Positions 23,521-33,530 of a stretch of DNA of 64,000 nt are shown in pieces. The notes under the pieces are model-generated. The model was not told the DNA's origin. It searched no databases and was given only the letters and a program-made list of their open reading frames with translations. Both the position numbers and the translations under genes were made by a program. Source of the DNA: Sphaerolaimus hirsutus (lineage: Eukaryota > Nematoda > Chromadorea > Monhysterida > Sphaerolaimidae); NCBI GenBank assembly GCA_964036195.1, contig OZ038457.1:13853147-13917146 (forward strand), in the 5' to 3' direction. Positions within the stretch are counted from its first letter, which is position 1; each line of letters starts with the position of its first letter.

Positions 23521-24397
23521 ACTACACCGACCAGTGTAGTTACGATAACGAGTACGTAACTCATTGAATGAGTTTCATAACTACACCACAATTGGTCAAT
23601 TGGTAGCCGGCCGGCAGCACGGTTGGTTGTATAAAAATAATTTGTATACAAATTGTATAAAATTTTTATTTTATTTTAATTTTATTCATGTTTAATTTTA
23701 TTTTATTCCAAAATGTCACAAATAAAATAAGAACCATTTTACAAAAATTGTACAAAAAATCATAATCTTGCTTCATCATAAGGCCATAAAAATCCCAAAT
23801 CCTAAGGATTTTACTAACATATCTCACGGTATTTCGAGGGGGGTATTATTTCGCGAGAATTTTTTGGCCTGCCGGTACTTATTCGTTGTTTGAACCAACG
23901 CACACGTACATAGAAATATGCAACAATAACCGACGTGGTAATGGGTACACTGCGTATGTTTCCGCTGTCAGCGCCGTGGGCTAAACTTCTTTTGTATTTT
24001 TTCGTTTCACACACTGCACTGCATTTGCATTCAATGAGTCAGCCCAGGCGTAGCATAATTTTGCCTGTCTTCATCCTTCGTTCTTTAGTTTTGGGCTCTT
24101 TTTTCCTGTGCAGTGTCACAAAAATATCAAATAACTTATTTCCTCGAAATAGCGTGTCCCATTGGATATCGTTAAACATCGATTGGATACAATTGGATGC
24201 GCAGCGGTAATGAATTATCTCCTGAACCTAAAGGCCGTTTCAGTTGTTTTTGCATCAGACCCGTGATTGATTTCGTCCAAAAGTGTGTGAAGCTGCAGAA
24301 TACCGCGAACCCAGATCAATGGTCGAAGCGAATCCAGCTAAAATCTGAATACAAAATACCTGAATACCAAAATATGTTTGCTCATTGCGCAACTAGC

Positions 24398-24698
24398 ACA
24401 GCAAAAAATGGGTGTGTGATGCGCGGTGAAGTGTCTTGAAGTGTCTTCACGCAGACGCGCAATGTCGGCGTGAAGACACTTCACTACATCCCAGATGCTT
24501 CACGGCACTTCACGAACCATGCAAAGTATGCTGCAAAAGTTCGTGAAGTGCACTTACAAAATTTCGATCTTCGTGAAGCTAGGTGAAGTGAGTGGAAGAC
24601 ACTTCACCGAAAACTTCGTGAAGTGTGTGGAAGTGAGTGGAAGTGCCTTCACAGAGCGCACTTCCACACACTTCACGAACCCATTTTTTGCTGTGTAG
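24398..24698. repeat. CTTCACG/CGTGAAG inverted-motif element
   Basis: The ends cacagcaaaaaatgggt and its inverse acccattttttgctgtgt bound 300 bp. The interior alternates 'gtgaagtg' and 'cacttcac' words, allowing many alternative hairpins. It is non-coding. Confidence 0.65.
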
Positions 24699-24699
24699 A

Positions 24700-25263
24700 G
24701 CAGTGCGGCAAAGCATGGTAGAGAAATTTTTGGGGAGTAGTAAAATGTGGTTGCTTTTTTGCGTTACAGACGTGTAAACGAGTCTGGATTTTGGACTGAC
24801 ACTGACGCTGACAAAAACTTCTGTTGATTTCTTCTGCGAATTTCTGTGTCGCGGAATGATTGCGGTTTTTTTTTGTAATTTGTCTGAATATACTTTTTAT
24901 TGCGGGTTGACCAAAAAGAGCTTTTTCATTTCCGTGCGTGGAAAAACGGAAAGAAACGTGCTTATATCACCCTCAATGAGCGATTTGCATCTATCCAACC
25001 CCAAGGGTGGTCAAAATCCTAGAGACCCCTGCTGAACCTGTGCAGGGGTCCAATCTACAAGATCCCTGATGAGCGCCTTCAAACGTGCTAACTTGATAGC
25101 CCCTGAATGCAAACATGTCCAGGCTGCTGGAACTTTCCTATTTCTGCTGGTTCTGCAGACATCATTGCATACTCACACATGTGAGTTTGTAGTTGTTATT
25201 TTCTGTGAACAGTTTTCAAATAAGCATTTCAAAATTGATGTGCAAACAATCGAGCAGACTTAG
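24700..25263. repeat. Left arm of the segmental duplication (non-coding)
   Basis: This stretch, like parts of 23990-24400, matches about 39900-42060 with moderate divergence. Shared stretches include 'actgacgctgacaaaaac', 'gggttgaccaaaaag', 'gagcgatttgc' and 'attgatgtgcaaacaatcga'. It is upstream flank of the duplicated glucuronosyltransferase gene. Confidence 0.6.
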
Positions 25264-25951
25264 CCTCTCTAACGACCGGCACCTGTCCGCACATATTTAT
25301 AGTGACGCCCACCTACACGCGGCTCACACAGAAAGCAGACTTGACAACGATGATGCAAGCAATTTCTTTGGCCGGTGTTTGACTCGATAATTTTGGCACA
25401 CCACGTAGTCGCGTGGATAAAGCAACGAGCAGCACACTGTATCAGATCACTCAATAGTTACCTAATTATCGAGTCAACATGCCGTTAAACAATCCCGGTC
25501 GCAAGTGATACTGACCTGGATTGTGGTTGAGGATGCAGCAGTTAAAAATGCGAAAGTGACTAGGTTGCTCAAAAGAGCGGAGTTTCCCTGTGTGCATCTA
25601 GTGAGCAAAACACCAAAGGGAGCTGTGGGAAGAGGTGAAATTGTTATTTTATGTGTTTATTGGATCTGAAAATGAAACTTTTAATCAAGGAGATTGGTAC
25701 TTTACATATCAGATTCACATAAATATATGCTTTACATATCAGGTTTACACATATACTTTACATAAAAAGATTTACATATCGGGTGCAGGCATGTTCCAGC
25801 GAGATGCTGCATTGGACTATATACAACAACTTCAGGATAACGTGAACATAGCCAGATCTGTGGTATACTTTGCCGACGATGACAACACATTCGATGTGCG
25901 AGTATTCCCACAACATTTGCCAAGTGATGTCTGTTGGAGTCTGGCCTGTAG
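25264..25951 (+). pseudogene. Glucuronosyltransferase (B3GAT-like) copy 1, broken
   Basis: Three exon remnants are visible. The first, 25264-25376, encodes FIVTPTYTRLTQKADL, the nucleotide-binding start of GlcAT domains. The second, 25499-25634, encodes WIVVEDAAVKNAKVTRLLKR. The third, 25789-25951, encodes MFQRDAALDYIQ and VYFADDDNTF, with the metal-binding DXD. An extra C at about 25907-25909 shifts the frame in the third exon. The second exon has lost the AG acceptor that the intact copy has (cccgg instead of cccag). No third and fourth catalytic exons follow: the copy runs into a second partial intron and then the composite insertion. Confidence 0.85.
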
Positions 25952-26153
25952 GTCAGTTCCATTTTCAGTCAGTATATGTATTGCATCTGAAAATGAAATT
26001 GTCAATTAGGGAGATGGGTGCTCAAAAAGCAATTGAGGTGTCTAATTCTAACAGTTGACAGGTTCACAAAATGCTATTTCTAGTAATTTAAATTGAAAAG
26101 TACTCGCGGCTAAAAACGAGGTAAAGTAATGCTAATATGGGAGAAAATTTTAT

Positions 26154-26237
26154 GATTGGTTCAGGTTTCGGGGTCTATCATCTGACCTGAACCAATCTGG
26201 AGTGACCCGACCCCATCATCAGAGATGAAGTCACCCC
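26154..26237 (-). ncRNA. Candidate permuted hammerhead ribozyme
   Basis: Read on the minus strand 5' to 3', the parts are as follows. TCATCT is stem I 3' side (26223-26228), then CTGATGA (26216-26222), then one extra T, then GGGGTC, stem II 5' (26209-26214). Next come GATTGGTTCAGG, stem III 5' (26186-26197), TC (26184-26185), AGATGA, stem I 5' (26178-26183), and TA. Last are GACCCC, stem II 3' (26170-26175), GAAA (26166-26169) and CCTGAACCAATC, stem III 3' (26154-26165). Every stem is fully complementary. A further helix GGGGTGAC/GTCACTCC closes the first half. The core agrees with the hammerhead consensus except for the extra T after A9 and the strand order. Self-cleavage is inferred, not shown. 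Confidence 0.4.
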
Positions 26238-26301
26238 ACGAAAAATCAAAAATACCCCCCCCCCTATTTTTAATGACCACTGGGCTTGTCGGTAAACGTA
26301 T

Positions 26302-26613
26302 TTAATTTCCCCAAAGTGAAACCCAAACAAAAACATGGTCCCTCACCACAGTGCTATCCAGTGGAACGCCACTTTCTTCAGACCCGGTCGCCATTTCTGC
26401 TCGAACCCTTTCTGCCAATAAATCTGTCGGTTTAGGGCGCTTCGGGATTGTAAAACCAGCCGGCCTGGGAATTTGAAGTGATTTATGCATGTCGATCAGA
26501 AAATTGAAACAACGGTGTGATCGTGGCCTGATCAATTGATCGATAAATGCAATCACGTGATCATGCCCGCCGGTGCGTAATTCAAAACTTATTTCAAAAT
26601 TGTGCTTGATCAT
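26302..26613 (-). CDS. Small downstream ORF of the Penelope-like element
   Basis: A 103-codon frame between the RT stop and the 3' terminus begins MIKHNFEISFELRTGG and is repeated without change at 32194-32505. Identity of both copies is expected from their youth, so it is no proof of selection. It may be 3' UTR. No known domain is seen. Confidence 0.3.
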   Translation of the reverse strand: MIKHNFEISFELRTGGHDHVIAFIDQLIRPRSHRCFNFLIDMHKSLQIPRPAGFTIPKRPKPTDLLAERVRAEMATGSEESGVPLDSTVVRDHVFVWVSLWGN

Positions 26614-26716
26614 CAGGAAATCATGAAAAATGAAATGGCGCTTGTGAATCTGGACTTATCTCAATTTTGGGAAAATGCCGAAATACGTTATGTATTTATT
26701 TGTAATTATTAAGCAT

Positions 26717-29347
26717 CTAATTCGTTGTTACCAAGTTAACAATTTCTGTAAAAAGTGCCTTATCGATTATTCTGCCTAATCTCAGCAGTTCGTTTTCATA
26801 TTTTCGTAAACACTTTAGAATTACCGTGATTATAAAGTCATTCGGAAAGCCGTTGTCCTTATGTCCTTTTAGAATTGTCTTTAGACTAAGGCAGAAATTA
26901 TCCCAATTTGAACATAGACGCAGACAACGTAACACATGACCGAAAAGTGACCCAAACTTTACTTGCATATTGTGGTTGCTGTCAAAATGTGTCACCATCA
27001 CACATTTAAAGTTAAACTCTAATCGTTTGTCAAAAAGCCTTGTATCCATGGGTGTGAGCTCTATAGACATATCCAAATAATCCGAGCTAGTCGACGACCT
27101 GTGTGTTTTGTTCAGGGGTAAATTACTGGGGTAGATTTCATGGACAATTTGATCAATTTCTTTTTCATTACCCTCCTTGTAAAAAATGGCTATGTCGTCT
27201 ATGTATCTATAGCTTTTACAAAGTGAGTGTGCCACTAGTGGATTATGTTTCACCCATAAAAATTCTCTGAACATTAGGCTGGCACATGCAAGTGATGGTG
27301 CACTGCTGCATCCCATAGGGATACCCGATATTTGCCTGAGTACTGTGCCAGCTACATTTATGTAAGAGTTTTTCAGGACATTTCTTGTTAGCGTCTGAAT
27401 ACTCTCTTTATCCAAGGACAATTTTCCAGATTTACTGTTATGTGTGAACCAGGTGTTTTTGTGGCCAAAAGCAATAAAAGATTTCTTACTATGTGAAAAG
27501 CAGAAGTTTACAAGTCCATCTATGTCTCTTAACAATATGTCATGATCCATATTTGGGTACAACGTAGAAAAGTCACCTGTATAGCAGCATATCGACTCTT
27601 TTTTCCTTTTAACATTTTGTAAAAATGCTGCTAATTCCAGTGAAGAGTCCAATGGCCAGTATCCACTGCAATAAGTGCCACCACGTTCGTAACTTCCTAC
27701 GTAATTTTTAAGATGTTGTTTAAACATTCTAAGTGCTCTGTGTAAAATTATCGCCGCCGGTTTTATAGGTGCCTTACTGCCCCCGCAGATAAAACGAAAT
27801 TTTGGCGGTTTCTTATGCATTTTTGGTATCGCGAAGAGTTGGGGAAGTTTCTGAAATCTAATATCTATTTTGAGACCTAAATTCTCTACAATTTTGTTAT
27901 GCTTATTAACTACCGTCTCAATTCTTTCACTAGTTGGCATATATGTTTGATTTCCAGTGATTTTCAAGCCCAAAACATCAGCCGAAATTCCGAGCTCTTC
28001 TGCCATTTTTGAACACATAAATTTTTTACACACAACAATGAAATTACTAGTGGCTTTATCTGCTGGCGCCACAACATACTTTTCATGAACATTTTCAATT
28101 CTATGTTTAAGTTTGAGTAAATCGATATGACCACGTTCATCTCTTTTAAATTTACTTCGCAATTTACCAGCATACTGTCTCAATACCTCTACTGACCTAT
28201 CCTCTAATTCTGGCCTATGTAACTTTTTTAGAAGCTCTAATGCAGATGCCTCTAGGGCACTGCAAGCTTCCAAAAAATTTTCAGGTTGTGTCAGTCTGAA
28301 TTTGGACCCTTTAAGAAGTAGAGAGCTTAGAAATGTATCCCCCAAGACATCCAAATTACCGGTTACAATGTGATTGTAGTGAGGATGTTTGAATACAGAA
28401 TTTTCACAGTTACATTTTCCTAGTAGCAAATTTTTCCAAACTTCCGAATTTTTGTCACGTAAAAAGTGATTGTGGTTGCAGACTATGTTGCCTAATGACT
28501 CTGCATATTTAAACGTCACAACAACTTTATTGAAATTGCTCCAATTCTCACCAAACATATTTGTATACCAGGTCTTATTGAACAGTTTTTGAGGCTTAAG
28601 TATGTCTATACCAGGGTTAGCGTATAAACATCTAATGAAAATCTTTTTGCGACCATCTAATTTGAATGAGGGTTTACATGTGTTCTTTTTAGTGACAAAT
28701 GCTATAATTTGTAGAGCTAACATTTCATCTAGAGAGCCAATAACACTAAAAATTTCATCAAAACATAGAGCTAAGATACTTATTTCTTTCTTAGTGCAAG
28801 TGTAAAGCAGTTTCATGATGGTTTCCCTTGAGTTAGCCCCCAGAACAAATGAACGAAGTAAGTCAACTTTGTCTCTTGTGACTTTTTTACTGTAATTACG
28901 AATGCGATTTACATGTGACCTTTTAACAGGTTTACAAAAGTAGGGTCCCGACGTAATAGTACTTATAGAATCCCTGCTAATAATGCCAAACCCCTGAACT
29001 TTTGTGTTGAAGCCAAAAGGGAAACAAGTGTTCAGTTGTTTAATCCAGTGACTTTCCACCTCTAGAAGTTCCTCCTTTTTGTATTGCCCAATAATCATGA
29101 ATTTAGGATTGTGTCCAGTTCCGTGAAAATGTTTGCAAAGTTCTGTATTCAAACTACCTTTGAAAAAACTTCTAACGTGTTCTCTTATTCTTATGCAAAG
29201 AGCTCTGGAAGTTTGACCGACATACTGTAAACAACAATCGTCACAGGACAGTAAATATACCACATTTTTACTTTTACAATTAACAATTTTACCTGTAATG
29301 TTGTCTTTCGCAATGAAACGGTATCCTGTACTGTACGCGTTAAACAC
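26717..29347 (-). CDS. GIY-YIG endonuclease / reverse transcriptase
   Basis: An open frame of 876 codons. Residues about 28-110 hold the GIY-YIG fold: NVVYLLSCDDC, then QYVGQTSRALCIRIREHVRS and CKHFHGTGHN, with the Cys-Cys-His-His set typical of Penelope nucleases. A CxC motif (LGKCNCENS) lies near residue 310, as in the permuted clade. RT motifs follow: FRFICGGSKAPIKP, motif A YTGDFSTLYPNMD, motif B IPMGCSSAPSLACAS, and motif C YRYIDDIAIF with the catalytic DD. The frame stays open upstream to a TGA at 29522-29524. That extension adds a cysteine-rich stretch (CGKNCKSCLY) but no in-frame ATG, so the true start is unknown; 29347 is a GTG. There is no internal stop, so the enzyme may be functional. 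Known role: target-primed reverse transcription and integration. Confidence 0.9.
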   Translation of the reverse strand: MFNAYSTGYRFIAKDNITGKIVNCKSKNVVYLLSCDDCCLQYVGQTSRALCIRIREHVRSFFKGSLNTELCKHFHGTGHNPKFMIIGQYKKEELLEVESHWIKQLNTCFPFGFNTKVQGFGIISRDSISTITSGPYFCKPVKRSHVNRIRNYSKKVTRDKVDLLRSFVLGANSRETIMKLLYTCTKKEISILALCFDEIFSVIGSLDEMLALQIIAFVTKKNTCKPSFKLDGRKKIFIRCLYANPGIDILKPQKLFNKTWYTNMFGENWSNFNKVVVTFKYAESLGNIVCNHNHFLRDKNSEVWKNLLLGKCNCENSVFKHPHYNHIVTGNLDVLGDTFLSSLLLKGSKFRLTQPENFLEACSALEASALELLKKLHRPELEDRSVEVLRQYAGKLRSKFKRDERGHIDLLKLKHRIENVHEKYVVAPADKATSNFIVVCKKFMCSKMAEELGISADVLGLKITGNQTYMPTSERIETVVNKHNKIVENLGLKIDIRFQKLPQLFAIPKMHKKPPKFRFICGGSKAPIKPAAIILHRALRMFKQHLKNYVGSYERGGTYCSGYWPLDSSLELAAFLQNVKRKKESICCYTGDFSTLYPNMDHDILLRDIDGLVNFCFSHSKKSFIAFGHKNTWFTHNSKSGKLSLDKESIQTLTRNVLKNSYINVAGTVLRQISGIPMGCSSAPSLACASLMFREFLWVKHNPLVAHSLCKSYRYIDDIAIFYKEGNEKEIDQIVHEIYPSNLPLNKTHRSSTSSDYLDMSIELTPMDTRLFDKRLEFNFKCVMVTHFDSNHNMQVKFGSLFGHVLRCLRLCSNWDNFCLSLKTILKGHKDNGFPNDFIITVILKCLRKYENELLRLGRIIDKALFTEIVNLVTTN

Positions 29348-29531
29348 AGAACCTTCCTGAATGTATAAGCAGCTTTTACAGTTTTTACCGCATTTCCGTG
29401 TTTCAATACCACAGTCCTGATGTACGCATATTTCCGCGGAAAAGTTGGCATTTTTATCCCAGCTGGCACAGTAGGTGCGATTGGTGAAAGAGTAGGGTGA
29501 AGTTATTTGAGGAGTAGGCGGTCAAGGCGAC

Positions 29532-29687
29532 CCCACAGGGTGACCAAACCCTGTGGGCAAAAAGCGGGTGGCCGGTTCAATTGGCCTGCTAAGGCTTTCA
29601 GGCGAGCCGCTGCCCTGAATAGGGCTCTCACCTTTATGACCCACAGGGCGGCATGCCTGTCTACCCTACCGGCCAGCAGGGTAGACA
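29532..29687 (-). other. Stable hairpins upstream of the GIY-YIG/RT frame
   Basis: There are two perfect 10-bp stems. CCCACAGGGT/ACCCTGTGGG is at 29532-29541 and 29548-29557. TGTCTACCCT/AGGGTAGACA is at 29658-29667 and 29678-29687. They lie just upstream of the open frame and could be part of a structured leader. Confidence 0.6.
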
Positions 29688-30574
29688 TTAAAAGCCGTTC
29701 CGCCCTGTTTTCACGGCTAAAATGTGAAAAAGCTGCTTATACTTTCGGCTAAGGTAACCACCAAATAGCTGAGTAGAGAAGAGAAAAAAGTACGCATTAA
29801 ATTTCGGCTAAGTATCGGCTGGTCTCGCAAGACAATATCGGCTAACCAGGACCATAAGTTACTCCAGCTTGAATTGAAGAAATAAATATGTACTTGAGCA
29901 AACCCATTTTATTTGCACGGAAAACGCTTTTCAACAAAAATTTTCAACCGGCATAAAAATACACGCCAACACGAAATCAAATTCAACGCACAAGTTTAAA
30001 AAACTGCAAAAACTTCTGTCACACTAGGCGCGGGCCGAACCTTTTTAAACAATATACTTAGAAAAAGGTACTTAAATACTCATATGCGGACCCGCCCCCG
30101 GTCAAACACAAGTCTTTGAAAAAACGCCGTTTCATAAAATATCACCTATTCATATGCCAGCGCGGCATCTTTATTATTCCTGGCGTGGTTTTTTCACTGC
30201 GGAAGCAAATCCACTTGCCGCCCCGGCGCCAGCGTTAGGCCTATAGCAGAGTAAGGAACTATTAAGGTAATATATAGTAGCGAGTATTAGACCAGAACAT
30301 GTATTTATCTGCTAATTTATTACTGATGTTACTCTATTTGTAAATATCGGATTTTGAAAACATGCTGATTCATTCACAAAACTGCACTAAATTTCAATAT
30401 TTCAGTATTTCAATATTTTGGACTTGACCGATATAAATGAAAGTGAAGGTAAACCAAGGTACCCAGAATACCCAATTTAACCCGAAAGCCGGCTGTTTCC
30501 ACCCTGGGCCCATTTTGGTCGGGTCGGGGACCAACTTTTCTACTTGAATCCACTCCTGCCAACTTTTTACGCTG

Positions 30575-31497
30575 TTTTGAAACGCTATCCTGTTGCCGCG
30601 CAGTTTGATCTCTGGCCCCTTCCACGACACGTTTTTCTTGTCTGCCAGCGCGCGCGAAACGGTCTGTAATTAGCGACATAATTTTCCATTGGTAACTCAA
30701 AAATATGGAAAATGCAATGCGGATGTGGTTTTTATTTTTAGCATTGAATAAGAGTTCTGATAGTACCATGCTCAAACTGTATATACCTGTCTCAAAAGTG
30801 AAATTGTTTACAAATAACTTGACAGAAAACTTAAGACAACTACCTTTGCCCGCAATTGATCCAAGTGATCTTTTGGAGAGAAGTCCTTATTAATGCTGAC
30901 TGGGCGAGTACAGCCATCCATACAATAATTGCCCATACCCTTCTTTTTATCGAGCACAAATTTTGTGTCCGTGTCAGACGCGAATCTGACCATCAACGTG
31001 TGCTTTGGCGCCGAAGAGTTGGCGCCGCCGCCATTTTCTCTGCGCCTGCTATTTTCCCAGCTGGAACATTGTGAAGGGTAAAATTATGTTACCATTTTCA
31101 CAAGAACTACACCAAAAAATGTCAATATTTAATTCCGACCGTGCGTAAACCAATCTACCCGGCGCCGTCATTTCCATGGCGGTATTGAGATCTACCTTCA
31201 TGCCAAATTGCATAATGTCTCTCAACACATTCACGGGGTGGCGCTCACCCGTTTCCGGGTGGTCTGCGGTATATTTTCATGCTTAAAATTAATCCCAGAG
31301 AGGTATGAGAAACACCCCCAAATACCTTTGTTGACATTTGTGATGCGGAGGTCATTGTGCTTTAAATCTCTGTGAACAAAGCGTAGTTCATTCTTGACAC
31401 TTTCTACCTCTTCGGCGAGCACGGCCTGGGCATCGCCAAGGGCCTGCAGTTCGGAAACATCGAGCGTGCCCTCGTCGCCGGGTTGTTTTCTTTTTTC
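30575..31497 (-). CDS. Spliced FP25K/coiled-coil-like protein gene, partial
   Basis: Four minus-strand exons join in phase: 31326-31497, 31159-31263, 30844-31037 and about 30575-30666. The first encodes a coiled coil (VLAEEVESVKNELRFVHRDL) followed by NDLRITNVNK. The second encodes HPVNVLRDIMQFGMKVDLNT. The third encodes HTLMVRFASDTDTKFVLDKK and VSINKDFSPKDHLDQLRAK. The fourth encodes TVSRALADKKNVSWKGPEIK. The order (coiled coil, LRIxN, a basic strand 'VRF', 'I-N-K-x-x-S/TP', then 'W-x-G-x-I-x-x-R') follows the FP domain known from baculovirus FP25K and from ORFs in many transposons. I see no first exon with an initiator and no clear stop, so the gene is incomplete here or continues in exons I miss. 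The fourth exon may end at AGC|GTAAAA or read further to KSWQEWIQVE. The assignment to this domain is by pattern only. Confidence 0.55.
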
Positions 31498-31694
31498 CTG
31501 AGTGTAAGAGGAAAGTTATGATTGATGATGTAATACATTTAGTATAATAATAGACAATTATCTTGGTAAATTTTGTTAATTATTGTGTGATATTTAAAGA
31601 GTTTTTAAAACATTTTTTAAGAAAATTGTAAAAAAATTTTATTGAATTTTTCATAAAATTGGTAACAGCATTATTGTAATAAGATACTGTAAAG

Positions 31695-31786
31695 CCAGGT
31701 GGGGTCACCCCCCCTGGTTATATTGCAACAACCCCACTGGCGAACCAGTGGGTGTATAGCTGGGTACCCGTACTGGACGGGTACCC
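31695..31786. other. Three consecutive perfect hairpins
   Basis: CCAGG...CCTGG with G4/C4 (31695-31717), CCCACTGG-cgaa-CCAGTGGG (31733-31752) and GGGTACCCGT-actgg-ACGGGTACCC (31762-31786) lie back to back, about 190 bp beyond the 3' end of the truncated Penelope-like copy. They recall the hairpins at 29532-29687 but are not the same sequence. They could be the structured leader of another element. Confidence 0.6.
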
Positions 31787-31978
31787 GGAAGGAAGGAGTA
31801 TAGGAAAGGTAACCCAAAAATAAAAGATTTTCCCCCCAAGCGGTTACGGAAAACGCAAACTGTAAGATTAGCAGGGAATGAGGAAAAAACAGCTGAGTGA
31901 ATAGGCGTGAAAATAGTACTACCCAACTCCACACCCGTGGGTTTCTCCGACAGACGGTGTGTAAGTGGGAGTGATAAA

Positions 31979-32918
31979 TTAAATTGAAAAGTACTCGCGG
32001 CTAAAAACGAGGTAAAGTAATGCTAATATGGGAGAAAATTTTATGATTGGTTCAGGTTTCGGGGTCTATCATCTGACCTGAACCAATCTGGAGTGACCCG
32101 ACCCCATCATCAGAGATGAAGTCACCCCACGAAAAATCAAAAATACCCCCCCCCCCTATTTTTAATGACCACTGGGCTTGTCGGTAAACGTATTTAATTT
32201 CCCCAAAGTGAAACCCAAACAAAAACATGGTCCCTCACCACAGTGCTATCCAGTGGAACGCCACTTTCTTCAGACCCGGTCGCCATTTCTGCTCGAACCC
32301 TTTCTGCCAATAAATCTGTCGGTTTAGGGCGCTTCGGGATTGTAAAACCAGCCGGCCTGGGAATTTGAAGTGATTTATGCATGTCGATCAGAAAATTGAA
32401 ACAACGGTGTGATCGTGGCCTGATCAATTGATCGATAAATGCAATCACGTGATCATGCCCGCCGGTGCGTAATTCAAAACTTATTTCAAAATTGTGCTTG
32501 ATCATCAGGAAATCATGAAAAATGAAATGGCGCTTGTGAATCTGGACTTATCTCAATTTTGGGAAAATGCCGAAATACGTTATGTATTTATTTGTAATTA
32601 TTAAGCATCTAATTCATTGTTACCAAGTTAACAATTTCTGTAAAAAGTGCCTTATCGATTATTCTGCCTAATCTCAGCAGTTCGTTTTCATATTTTCGTA
32701 AACACTTTAGAATTACCGTGATTATAAAGTCATTCGGAAAGCCGTTGTCCTTATGTCCTTTTAGAATTGTCTTTAGACTAAGGCAGAAATTATCCCAATT
32801 TGAACATAGACGCAGACAACGTAACACATGACCGAAAAGTGACCCAAACTTTACTTGCATATTGTGGTTGCTGTCAAAATGTGTCACCATCACACATTTA
32901 AAGTTAAACTCTAATCGT
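31979..32918 (-). mobile_element. 5'-truncated second Penelope-like copy
   Basis: This copy matches 26088-27026 almost perfectly, with one extra C in a C-run and a G/A change at the end of the RT frame. It keeps the last 100 or so RT codons (32609-32917), the small ORF and the candidate ribozyme. 5' truncation is normal for target-primed elements. It could also act as the upstream pseudo-LTR known in this group. Confidence 0.9.
32045..32128 (-). ncRNA. Second copy of the candidate hammerhead
   Basis: It is identical in sequence to 26154-26237 and lies at the same distance from the 3' end of the truncated Penelope-like copy. Confidence 0.4.
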
Positions 32919-33530
32919 AATTGCATTTTAAATTTCAGTTCCAATTCATGGTCTGTGCTATGTGTCCAATACTGCTCGCTCATGTCTACCGTTAAGCTAA
33001 AAATTCTGATAATAAAGTGTTAAATTTTCAGCCACTCCTCTCAACATAAATAAATATATGTGAAAAATGGGCTGTCTATAAAGTTCCATTTGCGCATGTG
33101 CAGAAACGTTATGGGGTGGGAGGGAGGCGAACTTAACGACTTGCACGCGATAACATTTTTGTTCCCGGCTCTGATAAATCTGCCCTATGGGCAATTTATG
33201 GACTTTTAGAAATCGGTGCCCATAGTGCACTGAACACATGTCTTGCTTTTTTTCCCAAAAAAATCTGCACAATGTGGATTTTTCAACTTTTAGTTCAACA
33301 TCAAGTAGACTTGGCGAATTCTTGCTCAAATTTTATGCATTTCTTTTCCAAGTGTCAAACTGACACTATGAGAAAGGGGCATGTGAGGTCAAAAGGTAAT
33401 GAAATACCATATTGGAAATCGGGTGGGAGCAGCCCCAGATGACATTTCCGAGCATAACTTGAAATTTTCAAAATTTAAACTCAACGACTTATGGAATTGG
33501 ACACCTCAATCAAATACATATCGGGTGCAG

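Larger units (their letters stand above)
26088..29521 (-). mobile_element. Penelope-like element, permuted (Naiad-type)
   Basis: The 3' end (26088) is defined by comparison with a second copy at 31979-32918; the two are near identical over 939 bp. One long frame encodes GIY-YIG nuclease first and RT last, the reverse of canonical Penelope order. This matches the N-terminal-endonuclease clade described in invertebrates. The 5' end is not delimited by a second copy. Upstream lie stable hairpins at 29532-29557 and 29658-29687 and several 'tcggctaa' repeats up to about 29850, probably 5' leader. Confidence 0.85.
26031..33513. mobile_element. Composite 7.5 kb insertion with inverted termini
   Basis: The left end reads attgaggtgtctaattct and the right end reads, inverted, attgaggtgtccaattcc, with 15 of the first 17 bases identical and partial similarity beyond. 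The termini interrupt glucuronosyltransferase intron sequence that is uninterrupted in the copy at 42-44.7 kb. Inside, all on the minus strand, are a long Penelope-like element, a spliced FP-like gene and a second truncated Penelope-like element. I cannot find a clean target duplication, and no transposase is recognisable. It may be one large transposon or several nested events. Confidence 0.45.

Noticed and set aside
29522..29524. In-frame TGA as a selenocysteine codon of the Penelope-like protein
   Set aside because: Selenocysteine is known in some elements of this clade, but here the conserved cysteines are encoded as TGT/TGC and the TGA lies beyond the conserved region. No SECIS can be argued from the sequence alone.
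31671..31934. Two overlapping minus-strand ORFs of 75-87 codons over the hairpin cluster
   Set aside because: They run through perfect hairpins, have no start context or splice sites that fit a gene, and show no motif.
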